From the NCBI GenBank assembly GCA_943789485.1, contig CALSUH010000010.1, positions 1 through 64,000 of the forward strand: DNA of 64,000 nt, written 5' to 3'. Both the position numbers and the translations under genes were made by a program. The stretch comes from an uncultured Pseudomonadales bacterium (lineage in GTDB: Bacteria; Pseudomonadota; Gammaproteobacteria; Pseudomonadales; Pseudohongiellaceae). Below are positions 7,721 through 16,639 of this stretch, in pieces; the first letter of the stretch is position 1; every line of letters begins with the position of its first letter. The notes below the pieces were generated by a model. The model had not been told where the DNA came from. It saw only the letters and a program-made list of their open reading frames with translations, and did no database searches.

Positions 7721-9840
7721 TGGCTACAATAAACGAACAGAACATTAACAAAAGCTTTCCCGGCTTTAATGTGCAAATAATTGGCTTTGGCGCGCCATTT
7801 TTGATCGTCATGATACTCGGCATGATGATTTTGCCTTTGCCGCCATTCATTCTGGATTTTTTGTTCACTTTCAACATAGCCCTGTCCTTGATCGTGCTAT
7901 TGGCCTCTATCTATGTCAGTCGACCTCTGGACTTCGGTGTCTTCCCAAGTGTCTTGTTGATAGCAACCTTACTTAGGTTAGCGCTTAATGTGGCATCGAC
8001 CCGAGTGGTGCTGCTCGAGGGCCACAATGGCACTGCAGCGGCGGGGCGCGTTATCGAGGCGTTCGGTGATTTTGTGGTGGGTGGTAACTACGCCGTCGGC
8101 CTCGTGGTTTTCGCGATCTTGGTAATCATCAACTTTGTTGTAGTAACCAAAGGTGCGGGACGTATTTCAGAGGTCACCGCGCGCTTTACTTTGGATGCTA
8201 TGCCTGGCAAGCAAATGGCGATTGACGCCGATCTTAATTCGGGTCTGATCGGTCAGGAAGACGCTCGTGAGCGACGCGCAGATGTGGCTCGAGAGGCAAG
8301 CTTTTACGGTGCGATGGATGGTGCCAGTAAATTTGTACGCGGAGATGCAATCGCGGGCATTTTGATCCTTTTCATTAATGTTATCGGTGGCTTCTCCATC
8401 GGTATTCTGCAGTACAACTTGTCTGCTGATGAAGCGGCTACCAACTATATTTTGCTAACTATCGGTGACGGTCTGGTTGCACAGATTCCTTCTTTACTGT
8501 TGTCAGTTGCTGCTGCGCTTATCGTTACCCGAGTAGGTTCGGCTGCAGATATCGGCGGGCAGATCAGTGAGCAGATTTTGCAAAGCCCGAAGGTGTTCTA
8601 TATCACGGCCGGTATTATTGGATCGCTAGGTATGGTCCCGGGAATGCCGAACATGATTTTCTTGTTCATCTCGGCAGTTCTGTTATTAGCTGGCTACAAC
8701 ATCGGCCAAGGCACGGTGGTCGAAGAAGACAAGTCCGAAGACGTAGTCCCACGCTCGGCCGAAGAGTTGGAAATAGCCACTGAGTTGAGTTGGGATGATG
8801 TGCTTGGTGTTGACATCATCGGTCTAGAAGTTGGCTATAGATTGATCTCCTTGGTGGACCAAAAACAAGGTGGTGAGCTACTGGGTCGGATCAAGGGGAT
8901 TAGAAAGAAAATATCACAAGATCTCGGCTTCCTTGTGCATTCGGTGCACATACACGACAACTTAAATTTACCCCCTAATGGTTATCGCATTACGCTGTTA
9001 GATGTTCCAGTTGCGTCGGGAGAAGTACATCCTGGCCTAGATATGGCTATCAATCCGGGCCAAGTTTTTGGTGAACTCGATGGCGTGCCCGGGAAGGACC
9101 CAGCTTTTGATCTTGACACGGTCTGGATTGAGCCAGGACAAAAAGAAGAGGCGCAAGCAAAAGGCTATACAGTGGTGGACTGCAGCACTGTGATAGCGAC
9201 TCATTTAAGTCATGCACTGCGAACTCATGCCTATGAGCTGCTAGGCCATGATGAAGTGCAAAAGCTGTTAGATAGCCTTGCGCAGAAATCTCCCAAGCTG
9301 GTCGAAAATTTGATACCGGATATTCTTCCGCTTGGAACCATACTCAAGGTCATGCAAAACCTGCTGGAAGAGAGTATTCCAATTCGAGATACCCGATCAA
9401 TTGTTGAAGCTCTGGCTGAATACGGTGTCAATGAGAAGAATTCTGACCTTCTTACCACCGCTGTCAGGAACTCCATCGGGCGCACCATTTGCCAGAGCGT
9501 GGTCGGCGCTGAAGCCGAGATCAAGGTAATTACCTTGCAGCCGGATATGGAGCGGCTGCTGCTGGATTCTGTCGGCGGTGAGAATGTCACTGGCCTGATA
9601 GGCATTGAGCCGGGGCTGGCAGAAACACTATTGAATGAAATACAGGCCTCTACTCAGGAATTAGAAGCGAGCGGTCAGACGCCGGTTATTTTGGTATCTG
9701 ACCGTTTGCGCCCATGGCTATCTAGATTTGCCCGAGGTGCTAATCCTAGGTTGAGGGTGCTTGCCTATACAGAGATAGCGAATAACAAACGGATTGAAGT
9801 TGTTTCCACACTGGGACAACTTGGAATTAAAGCAGCGTAG
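7720..9840 (+). CDS. flhA: Flagellar export gate protein FlhA
   Basis: FlhA forms the nonameric ring of the export gate: eight membrane helices (about residues 20-325) couple ion flow to export, and a large cytoplasmic domain receives chaperone-substrate complexes. The 706-residue length is normal. The conserved cytoplasmic loop (GRISEVTARFTLDAMPGKQM) and the following DADLNSGLI are intact. The start overlaps the flhB stop (TAATG). The order flhB-flhA-flhF-fleN-fliA is the usual one in polarly flagellated gammaproteobacteria. Confidence 0.97.
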   Translation: MATINEQNINKSFPGFNVQIIGFGAPFLIVMILGMMILPLPPFILDFLFTFNIALSLIVLLASIYVSRPLDFGVFPSVLLIATLLRLALNVASTRVVLLEGHNGTAAAGRVIEAFGDFVVGGNYAVGLVVFAILVIINFVVVTKGAGRISEVTARFTLDAMPGKQMAIDADLNSGLIGQEDARERRADVAREASFYGAMDGASKFVRGDAIAGILILFINVIGGFSIGILQYNLSADEAATNYILLTIGDGLVAQIPSLLLSVAAALIVTRVGSAADIGGQISEQILQSPKVFYITAGIIGSLGMVPGMPNMIFLFISAVLLLAGYNIGQGTVVEEDKSEDVVPRSAEELEIATELSWDDVLGVDIIGLEVGYRLISLVDQKQGGELLGRIKGIRKKISQDLGFLVHSVHIHDNLNLPPNGYRITLLDVPVASGEVHPGLDMAINPGQVFGELDGVPGKDPAFDLDTVWIEPGQKEEAQAKGYTVVDCSTVIATHLSHALRTHAYELLGHDEVQKLLDSLAQKSPKLVENLIPDILPLGTILKVMQNLLEESIPIRDTRSIVEALAEYGVNEKNSDLLTTAVRNSIGRTICQSVVGAEAEIKVITLQPDMERLLLDSVGGENVTGLIGIEPGLAETLLNEIQASTQELEASGQTPVILVSDRLRPWLSRFARGANPRLRVLAYTEIANNKRIEVVSTLGQLGIKAA

Positions 9841-9887
9841 CCTAGTCAGTATTAGGGCTGATTAGAATTGACTGCCGGGAGGCTCAA

Positions 9888-11120
9888 GTGAGAGTAGAAA
9901 AATACATAGAAGCTGATTTTCAGAAAGCGATGGCGAAAGCCCGTAATGAGCTGGGCAAAGAGGCCATGCTTCTTTCGACTCGCACCACTGCTGACGGGGT
10001 AGAGATAGTCGCCGCTAGCGACTACGATCCTGAGGAATTGGCAAGCAAATTTCAGAATCTTCCAACGCAGCAGGCTTTAGGCGCGGTGAAGAAAAAAGCT
10101 GAAGATGGTCTTTGGGAGCTAGTGGATACCCAAGGACAGCCCGTAGCTGAGCAATCGCCGTCTCTGCTGCAGATGCAGGAGGAGTTGTCTAAACTACGCA
10201 AGCTCTTTGAATCCGAGTTGGCGCAATTATCCTGGCGAGAATCTGGCAAGCGCGAACCTAATCGCAGAGCTCTGCTGTCTCGCCTTGAGCTACTGGGTTT
10301 CGAGAGAGATGTGCAAAGGAAAATTGTTGATAAGGTCCTGCCGTGTAAGGACCTCGAGCTTGGCTGGCGTCGCGTCCAAAGGTTATTGAACCGCATTATT
10401 AAGGTTTCTGAGAATACCGTTCTTGATGACGGAGGTGTTATAGCGCTATTGGGTTGTACTGGTGTTGGCAAGACTGCAACAGCCGCGAAGATAGCCTCAA
10501 GGTTTGCTCTTAAACATGGAAGAAATCAAGTGGCGTTCATTACAACCGATAGCATCCGGGTGGGCGGACAGGCGCAACTGATGTCGCTGGGCAGTAACCT
10601 GGGCATTCCGGTTCAGGCGGTGTCCAACGAGGAAGAGATGGAGAATGCTCTTGAGAGCTTTTTAGGCCGTAAGCTAGTAATCATAGATACGGCAGGTATA
10701 AGTCAGCGTGATAAAAACTTCATGGTAAAGATAAAATCACTTACCAATGAGAAGCAAAGGATTGAGAATTACCTGGTGCTTTCAGCTACGACCCAGCAAT
10801 CGGTAGTCAATGAGACTATCAACGCATTTTCTGGGCTCGATCTGGCTGGCACGATCGTTACCAAGATTGATGAGAATCAGGCAATAGGGCCGGTGCTTTC
10901 GGGAATAATCAAAAAGAAGTTGCCTGTCGCCTTTATCGGTAATGGTCAGTGTATCCCAGATGATTTGCTCATTGCCGAGGCGGGATTGTTGGTATCTACT
11001 TTGGTTTCTTCCCTTTTGGATTCGACTGGGTATGAGGTGCACAATACAATGGCAGCATCGGCAAGTTTGGCAGCACGGCAGTCAGAACAATTTACGCCGT
11101 CACAACGACTTCAGGGTTAG
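9888..11120 (+). CDS. flhF: Flagellar placement GTPase FlhF
   Basis: FlhF is an SRP-type GTPase that marks the cell pole where the flagellum is built. The protein has 410 residues with an N-terminal basic B domain, an N helical domain (about 120-180) and the G domain: G1 GCTGVGKTATAAK, DTAG in G3 and TKID in G4 are all intact. The start is GTG with a strong ribosome site (GGGAGG) seven bases before it. Its presence predicts a polar flagellum. Confidence 0.96.
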   Translation: MRVEKYIEADFQKAMAKARNELGKEAMLLSTRTTADGVEIVAASDYDPEELASKFQNLPTQQALGAVKKKAEDGLWELVDTQGQPVAEQSPSLLQMQEELSKLRKLFESELAQLSWRESGKREPNRRALLSRLELLGFERDVQRKIVDKVLPCKDLELGWRRVQRLLNRIIKVSENTVLDDGGVIALLGCTGVGKTATAAKIASRFALKHGRNQVAFITTDSIRVGGQAQLMSLGSNLGIPVQAVSNEEEMENALESFLGRKLVIIDTAGISQRDKNFMVKIKSLTNEKQRIENYLVLSATTQQSVVNETINAFSGLDLAGTIVTKIDENQAIGPVLSGIIKKKLPVAFIGNGQCIPDDLLIAEAGLLVSTLVSSLLDSTGYEVHNTMAASASLAARQSEQFTPSQRLQG

Positions 11121-11194
11121 TAGCTAATGTGCAGTAGGGTCCCATTGTGGGGATTTGTAATTAGGCCGAGTATAGAGCGGCACAGGTATCGCAG

Positions 11195-12031
11195 ATGAGT
11201 AAAGGTCAAGCAGTGAAAGTTATCGCCGTAACCGGTGGCAAGGGGGGGGTTGGTAAAACTAACGTCTCAGTAAATCTTGCTGTAAGCCTGGCGAAGGCAG
11301 GGAAATCGGTTTTGGTGATGGATGCTGATCTTGGCATGGGTAATGTCAATATCATGTTGGGCATCAATCCGAGCTTGAGTCTGTATGATGTGATTTCTGG
11401 CACGTCTTCATTAAGTGATATCATGTTCAAGGGTCCGCTAGGCATTAATGTGATACCTGCCTCTTCAGGCGTTGCGCGGATGGCCGAGCTTACTGCTGTG
11501 GAACAGGCCAATCTAATCCGAGGCTTCGATGAACTGGATCTCGATGTTGATGTTTTGATTATAGATACAGCGGCAGGGATATCCAGCAGCGTTATAAGTT
11601 TTACTAAAGCGGCACAGGAAATACTGGTGGTTGTCTGCGATGAGCCTGCCTCTATTACTGACTCCTATGCCTTGATCAAGGTTTTGAGCAAGGACCATGG
11701 GGTGAAAACCTTCAGAATTCTTGCCAATATGGTCGACAATGAAGAGCATGGTCGGAAGTTGTTTGGTAAGTTGACTAGGGTTGCGGATCAATTTCTGGAT
11801 GTGTCACTAAAATATATGGGCAGTATTCCCAGAGATGAAAAGCTGCGTGACGCAGTCAGACAGAAGATGGCGTTAATGGAGAAGTATCCCAATAGCTCCT
11901 CGGGTATTGCCTTTACGCAATTGGCTAAGAACGTAGAGAGCTTTCCGGTATCCTCGGGCAACACGGGTTATCTGGAGTTTTTTATCGAAAGAGTTACCCA
12001 GAATGAATCAGCTGAAGAAGTTGTTTACTAG
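11195..12031 (+). CDS. fleN: Flagellar number regulator FleN (FlhG), MinD-like ATPase
   Basis: FleN/FlhG is a MinD/ParA-type ATPase that limits flagellar number by countering FlhF and restraining FleQ. The 278-residue protein shows a deviant Walker A motif (GGKGGVGKTNVSVNLA), the switch region VMDADLGMGNVNIMLG and IIDTAAGISS. Its TAG stop shares one base with the GTG start of fliA. The 74-base gap after flhF has no clear promoter. Confidence 0.95.
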   Translation: MSKGQAVKVIAVTGGKGGVGKTNVSVNLAVSLAKAGKSVLVMDADLGMGNVNIMLGINPSLSLYDVISGTSSLSDIMFKGPLGINVIPASSGVARMAELTAVEQANLIRGFDELDLDVDVLIIDTAAGISSSVISFTKAAQEILVVVCDEPASITDSYALIKVLSKDHGVKTFRILANMVDNEEHGRKLFGKLTRVADQFLDVSLKYMGSIPRDEKLRDAVRQKMALMEKYPNSSSGIAFTQLAKNVESFPVSSGNTGYLEFFIERVTQNESAEEVVY

Positions 12032-12756
12032 TGAATAGCGTGGTGAAAAATTATCTGCAAGTGGACGATACCCAAAGGGACGGACTGTTTGAAGATAATT
12101 TGTCACTTGTAAAAATAATCGCACACCATATCGGCGTGAGACTCCCGCCCGGCAAGGACATTGAAGACCTGATTCAGGTGGGTATGATTGGTCTCCTAGA
12201 AGCCGCCAAGTCTTACCAGCCTCGGAGCGGGGCTGAATTTAAGACTTATGCGAGTATTCGAATTCGAGGGGCAATTCTTGACGAATTGCGAAGGGAATCG
12301 TGGATGCCTCGCTCGGTTCAGCAGAAAGCGCAAGAACTGTCACGAGCAATTCAACGAACAGAGCATAAACTGGGTCGCTCCGCTACAGACCGTGAGATTG
12401 CAGCGGAATTGGATGTATCTTTGGAAGAGTACGGAAAAGTGCTTGAATCCGTAGCTGGAACTACAGTTTTTAGTTTGGAGGACGAAGGTAGTCTTACAAG
12501 CTTGGAAGAGCATAATGATTCGCCCTATGGCAATGTGCAGAGCGATTCGACTCGCAAACGCCTAGGGCAAGTCATCGGTGGCCTGCCAGAACAAGAGAGG
12601 CTAGTGGTTGTCCTTTATTATGACAAAGGGTTAAATTTGCGGGAGATTGGTGAGGTGTTAGGATTGGGTGAGTCACGAGTTTGTCAGGTGCATTCCCAGG
12701 CAGTGGGCAGAATGCGATCTCGAATGAGAGAGAATATTTTGAATCAGGATATCTAA
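12031..12756 (+). CDS. fliA: Flagellar sigma factor FliA (sigma-28)
   Basis: FliA directs RNA polymerase to late flagellar promoters (filament, stators). The 241-residue protein has sigma regions 2 (LIQVGMIGLLEAAKSY), 3 and 4 (LNLREIGEVLGLGESRVCQV). The start is GTG overlapping the fleN stop by one base, so translation is likely coupled. Its partner anti-sigma factor FlgM is encoded at 17157-17498. In Pseudomonas, Vibrio and Shewanella cheY, cheZ, cheA and cheB follow here; in this window a stator pair follows directly. Confidence 0.97.
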   Translation: MNSVVKNYLQVDDTQRDGLFEDNLSLVKIIAHHIGVRLPPGKDIEDLIQVGMIGLLEAAKSYQPRSGAEFKTYASIRIRGAILDELRRESWMPRSVQQKAQELSRAIQRTEHKLGRSATDREIAAELDVSLEEYGKVLESVAGTTVFSLEDEGSLTSLEEHNDSPYGNVQSDSTRKRLGQVIGGLPEQERLVVVLYYDKGLNLREIGEVLGLGESRVCQVHSQAVGRMRSRMRENILNQDI

Positions 12757-12769
12757 GGGTAGCCGATAG
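12744..12769 (+). promoter_or_regulatory. Sigma-28-like promoter before the first stator genes
   Basis: GCCGATAG is seven of eight bases of the FliA -10 element GCCGATAA. Twelve bases upstream of it is TCAGGA, close to the -35 form TCAAGT used in pseudomonads. It lies about 95 bases before the motA-like gene, just after fliA, which fits late-gene control of a stator. Confidence 0.55.
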
Positions 12770-12861
12770 CGTATTTTGATTGCCGTGCGCGTCCACGAGT
12801 GTGATACACAAGAAGTAGCGTTGAGAATGAGAAATGAAGTGGCGAGTTGTGAGATAGTTAC

Positions 12862-13608
12862 ATGGACATAATGACAATCTTGGGGTTGATGCTCGGGATA
12901 GGTGCTATTTTACTCGGTAACATCCTTGACGGTGGTCATACAGAATCTCTGGTCATTTTCACCGCATTTTTGATTGTTTTTGGCGGCACCCTTGGGGCTG
13001 TCATGGTTGAAACGTCAGCTGGAGTATTCATCCAAAGCATCAAGAGAATGCGTTGGATGCTTACACCACCGGCCATCGACAGCAAAGCTACTATCGCCAA
13101 GATAGTTAAATGGAGCCAGACGGCTAGAAAAGAAGGCCTTCTTAGCCTTCAATACATTGCCGACAGCGAGCCCGATGAATTTTCCCGCACTGGTCTGCAA
13201 ATGCTGGCTGATGGCAGTGAGCCTGAGTCAATTCGCAGCGCACTAGAAATAGAAATCGCAATGACTGAGCATAAAGACATGCTCGCGGCGAAAGTGTTTG
13301 AAAGCTTTGGTGGTTATGCGCCAACCATTGGAATTATTGGAGCGGTCCTCGGCCTGATTCATGTAATGAACAATCTATCGGATCCCGCTACGTTAGGTTC
13401 CGGTATAGCGGTGGCCTTTGTTGCCACGATCTATGGCGTGGGTATGGCAAACCTTATCTTTCTTCCAATGGCCAAGAAACTAAAGACTATCATCAGGGCG
13501 CAGAGTCATCATCGAGAGATGATAGTAGATGGAGTGGTTCTCATTGCCGAAGGCGAAAGCCACCGAGAAATAGAGAGAATTCTGCAAGGCTATTTACGGT
13601 ACGAATAG
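12862..13608 (+). CDS. motC: Flagellar motor stator protein MotA/MotC-type
   Basis: This is the channel-forming stator subunit that converts ion flow to torque. It has 248 residues with two N-terminal membrane helices, a cytoplasmic loop with conserved charges (ARKEGLLSLQ) and two C-terminal helices (APTIGIIGAVLGLIHVM; FVATIYGVGMANLIFLP). The location right after fliA and the similarity to MotC of pseudomonads suggest the MotCD set, normally proton-driven. A second, PomA-like stator is at 50212-51015, so this cell has two motors' worth of stators. Confidence 0.92.
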   Translation: MDIMTILGLMLGIGAILLGNILDGGHTESLVIFTAFLIVFGGTLGAVMVETSAGVFIQSIKRMRWMLTPPAIDSKATIAKIVKWSQTARKEGLLSLQYIADSEPDEFSRTGLQMLADGSEPESIRSALEIEIAMTEHKDMLAAKVFESFGGYAPTIGIIGAVLGLIHVMNNLSDPATLGSGIAVAFVATIYGVGMANLIFLPMAKKLKTIIRAQSHHREMIVDGVVLIAEGESHREIERILQGYLRYE

Positions 13609-13620
13609 GACAGGCAGTCA

Positions 13621-14523
13621 ATGGCACGACGGAAGATAGTTGAAGAACCGGAAAACCATGATCGCTGGCTAGTCTCCTACGCCGATTTCATTACTTTGCT
13701 GTTTGCCTTTTTTGTGGTGATGTATTCCATCTCATCGGTTAATGAAGGCCAATATAAGGTGCTGTCAGATTCGATGATAACCGCCTTTACGCCCAGCAGC
13801 CGCTCACCCGCCGATTCACAGATGCCTAATTCGATACAGAGCCACCAATCCCAGGAACTGGTATCGATGACCCAGACGATTAACCTTGCCCCCTTGGCCA
13901 TCGCCAGACGCAGTGGAAACCCCGTGCTTGTGGACCCTGATGCGGCAGATAGCGTAGAACGGCCTGAGGTACAAGAGGAAGACAGTGTGTCCGGGGAGGT
14001 CGATCAGATGAATGAGATCGCTTTGCAGATCGAAGGCGCCCTTGAAAGCTCCATTGACAGTGGTGAGGTTATTGTTGAACGGACGCCATTTTGGCTGGAG
14101 GTAGTCTTTAACAGCAGTCTGCTTTTTGAAAGCGGAAGCGCGCTGCTCGAGGCTTCGGGCGAGCTTGTGCTGCAGAGCCTAGGTCAGGAGTTAATAGGGC
14201 TACCCAACGCAGTTACTGTGGAAGGGTTTACCGATAATATTCCCATTAGCAGCACTCTATTTCCGTCTAACTGGGAATTGTCCTCTTCACGTGCGTCAGC
14301 AGTAGTCAGATTGTTCGAGCGCAGAGGTGTAGAGTCGGCAAGGCTGTCTTCAGTGGGCTTTGGCGAGACCCGGCCAATTAGTATCAATAGTTCGGAACAA
14401 GGAAGGGCCAGAAATAGGCGCGTGGTGGTCGTGATAATGGCGGAGTTGGAGGATCAGGTGGCTGGGCAGTCAGGTTCTTTGCGCCTAATTGAGCTACTAC
14501 GTCAGGGTCAGGATTCAAACTAA
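13621..14523 (+). CDS. motD: Flagellar motor stator protein MotB/MotD-type
   Basis: MotB-type proteins anchor the stator to the cell wall and carry the ion-binding Asp. The 300-residue protein has one membrane helix (about 19-41, SYADFITLLFAFFVVMYSIS) with the essential Asp at residue 22, a periplasmic linker, and an OmpA-like peptidoglycan-binding domain (about 165-280; VEGFTDNIPI and GRARNRRV). It follows the MotC-like gene by 12 bases and forms its partner. A stem-loop downstream probably ends the transcript. Confidence 0.93.
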   Translation: MARRKIVEEPENHDRWLVSYADFITLLFAFFVVMYSISSVNEGQYKVLSDSMITAFTPSSRSPADSQMPNSIQSHQSQELVSMTQTINLAPLAIARRSGNPVLVDPDAADSVERPEVQEEDSVSGEVDQMNEIALQIEGALESSIDSGEVIVERTPFWLEVVFNSSLLFESGSALLEASGELVLQSLGQELIGLPNAVTVEGFTDNIPISSTLFPSNWELSSSRASAVVRLFERRGVESARLSSVGFGETRPISINSSEQGRARNRRVVVVIMAELEDQVAGQSGSLRLIELLRQGQDSN

Positions 14524-14594
14524 CTGCTGCCTTGGTTGGCAAGGAAGTATCCTTAGGTGAGCCTGATTGGCCTATACATCTTGTACAGATGCTT

Positions 14595-14618
14595 ATGGCA
14601 GTTCTCAGGAACTGCCAT
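14595..14618. terminator. Stem-loop between convergent genes
   Basis: A perfect ten-base stem (ATGGCAGTTC / GAACTGCCAT) with loop TCAG lies between motD and the minus-strand gene that faces it. It could end both transcripts. There is no long T-run, so factor-independent function is not certain. Confidence 0.5.
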
Positions 14619-14641
14619 GTAACCAGGTTCTTCGTTTTGCT

Positions 14642-15259
14642 TTACGCGCCAGCCAACTGACGTTTTTTGGATAGCACTTTCAAGCGTAGCCGACGTTGAC
14701 GATTCTTAACAACCGCGATCCAGTATTTCGGTATGCAAGCAAAACAATCCCAGGGAGTTGTATACCCAACCTTAATCGTTTGATGGCTTTCATCGCCGAT
14801 CATCAGATTTGGAGAGCCTTCATATATTGGCACTGAATTGATTAAACCATGCAAAGACTGGATGTTTTTATTTTTGGAATTACTCATCAATAATACATAT
14901 TTTTTTCTTGATGTAACGACGTTTTTTGCCATATGAAACCAAACTTTGAATTGCTGTTTTGGTGTTTTAATGGCAGGGCTGAGCCATAAGCCATTGACTT
15001 CAAGCATGTCATTCTGATTATTTTTAAAGAATTCATTTGAATTTTTTATTTCGTCAGGAACAAACATCAAGCTTCTGTATCCAGGGCTGGTGACAATCAT
15101 GTAACCGGCGACCATTTTCTCGTGTAAGAAAGCGCCTACAAGCTGGCTTTTTTCAACATAATCGAATGGTAATTTGACCCCTGCTGCAATGTGAAATTTA
15201 TCAATAAAAAGCTCGGTTTCAATTCTAGTTTCGATTTCTCTAAAAGTTAACTTTTCCAT
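14642..15259 (-). CDS. Unrecognised 205-residue protein, possibly a GNAT-fold acyltransferase
   Basis: I do not recognise this gene with confidence. The 205-residue protein has no membrane segment or signal. A central beta-rich piece (GAFLHEKMVAGYMIVTSPGY) followed by MFVPDE and LEVNGLWLSP loosely resembles GNAT-type acyltransferases of the family that make N-acyl amino acids or signals, and the length is like LuxI, but the conserved LuxI residues are missing. The C-terminus is rich in Lys/Arg. The start ATG has a good ribosome site (AAGGA, eight bases upstream). It follows the 118-residue gene by 50 bases on the same strand and is visibly AT-richer than the flagellar genes around it, suggesting an insertion. 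Confidence 0.5.
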   Translation of the reverse strand: MEKLTFREIETRIETELFIDKFHIAAGVKLPFDYVEKSQLVGAFLHEKMVAGYMIVTSPGYRSLMFVPDEIKNSNEFFKNNQNDMLEVNGLWLSPAIKTPKQQFKVWFHMAKNVVTSRKKYVLLMSNSKNKNIQSLHGLINSVPIYEGSPNLMIGDESHQTIKVGYTTPWDCFACIPKYWIAVVKNRQRRLRLKVLSKKRQLAGA

Positions 15260-15309
15260 TTTCTAATCCTTGGTAAAAATTGCTACGGGTGTATAGTCTT
15301 GATAGTTCT

Positions 15310-15666
15310 TTATAGCTTGCTAAAATCCATCAAATTTGGGGCAAGTATAGTCAGTCCGTTTTCAACGACTTCTAACTCACTTTCGGTAAAAGGGGTGTCT
15401 CTTGTTAGAACAAGCTCACCAAAATTATCGGTATCAGTGTGCAGGTTGTAATGGATGCCATGGGTGGCAGGTTGGCCAAAGCGAAGTTCTATAGCCAGTG
15501 CGTCGTTCTTAAAATTTAGGCTGTCATAGCCGACGGACTCATATAGGTTGCTGGCGAGTAAAAATACTTTGGTTTCTGCCGAGAAGCCTTTGCTGCATTT
15601 CGTTTCTGATAACGGAGCAATCGCAAGGGTCTTGGGGTTGCTATACCGGGCGGTCGTTACTTGCAT
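15310..15666 (-). CDS. Unrecognised 118-residue protein, possibly a small GAF-like sensor domain
   Basis: A 118-residue protein without signal or membrane helix. I chose the ATG at 15666 because an AGGAG ribosome site lies seven bases upstream; the ORF-track start seven codons earlier would include that site. The end (GELVLTRDTPFTESELEVVE) looks like the last strand and helix of GAF-type sensor domains, where an RxxPFT-x-x-E turn is common. No output domain is attached. It lies upstream of the 205-residue gene on the same strand, so the two may form a small sensor/enzyme unit inserted between the motor genes and flgZ. Function unknown. Confidence 0.5.
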   Translation of the reverse strand: MQVTTARYSNPKTLAIAPLSETKCSKGFSAETKVFLLASNLYESVGYDSLNFKNDALAIELRFGQPATHGIHYNLHTDTDNFGELVLTRDTPFTESELEVVENGLTILAPNLMDFSKL

Positions 15667-15929
15667 TGTTTTCGCTCCTGAAATCATTTCTTCTCATTGC
15701 TTGTGTCAAAGTTTGATCAGCACCTTCCCGGCCCTGTAGTAAGGTAAAAGCAATATATGCGCCAAGTCAGCTAATTTACTGTCAAAATTTTCTAGGCTCG
15801 CTGCAGAGCTTGCAACTAGGGGGTTTCAGGAAAGCTTCGATTACACTGCATGGCAGAAAACATGGCGACAAAGCGTAATTTGTCACAATAATGACGATAA
15901 TAAGCGGGTGCGTTAAGGGGTGGAGCGCG

Positions 15930-16634
15930 CTAATCGTTAATAATTTGACGCTGCATCTTGTGTAGGGCGATATTGATAGGTTTGGTTAAAGTGGGGAGTA
16001 TGTCAAGAAACCTCAGGCCTATATGGAAACCCTTATCAGTCTCAGTGATTCGGGTGACTTTAGCTTCACAGCTAATGTTGATTATTTCGCTGGCAAGAAT
16101 ATGGCAGTCTTCGAAGACCTGTCCTACCTCTATCGGTTCTGTGGGTTTGGGAATGAATACCTGAGCGCCCGACAGGGACATGTCATGGCATTTGCCTATT
16201 AACTCAGTCCCATCATCGGAAGTTAGTAAGGCGCTGCTCGCAAATTGCTCCAGTGCGATTCTGAAATGGGCTCTAAGCTGCCTTTTGCCGATTTGCTCCG
16301 GCATATTTAGTCGCGGGTAGCGTTCATCCTCCTCACTTTCCAGCGACCCCAGATGCCCGCCAAATTTGACGATGCCATCTGGAAGCGCGCAACTGATATC
16401 TATTTCACCCCCGGGGCCAATATGGTCTTTCCAGTTGGCAGGGAGAACTTTGTGCAGGACTAGCTCATTGTCATCATATTCGATGCTACGGATGCTGGAT
16501 TTAAAGGTTCTATTGGAACCATCCCCTGGCAGGGTTATCGTCAGGGGGATGTTTTCTTTTACAGCAAACTTTAGGTAAAGAAGAATGGCCTCTTGATCTG
16601 TGATCTTGGAGAATTCGTCAGAACTGGCCGTCAT
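15930..16634 (-). CDS. ycgR: PilZ-domain flagellar brake protein (YcgR/FlgZ-type)
   Basis: YcgR/FlgZ binds c-di-GMP and slows the motor by acting on stator or switch proteins. The 234-residue protein has an N-terminal YcgR-type domain (about 1-115) and a C-terminal PilZ domain (about 117-230). Both parts of the c-di-GMP site are present: RAHFR (RxxxR) and DMSLSG (DxSxxG). It follows flgN by five bases in the order flgM-flgN-ycgR, as in pseudomonads where it is called flgZ. It is one of three PilZ-type proteins in the window and the only one with both full motifs. Confidence 0.9.
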   Translation of the reverse strand: MTASSDEFSKITDQEAILLYLKFAVKENIPLTITLPGDGSNRTFKSSIRSIEYDDNELVLHKVLPANWKDHIGPGGEIDISCALPDGIVKFGGHLGSLESEEDERYPRLNMPEQIGKRQLRAHFRIALEQFASSALLTSDDGTELIGKCHDMSLSGAQVFIPKPTEPIEVGQVFEDCHILASEIINISCEAKVTRITETDKGFHIGLRFLDILPTLTKPINIALHKMQRQIIND

Positions 16635-16639
16635 AGTAT

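Noticed and set aside
14642-15259. LuxI-type autoinducer synthase
   Set aside because: Length is similar, but the conserved N-terminal Arg, Phe, Trp and Asp positions and the later Arg/Glu residues of LuxI are not seen.
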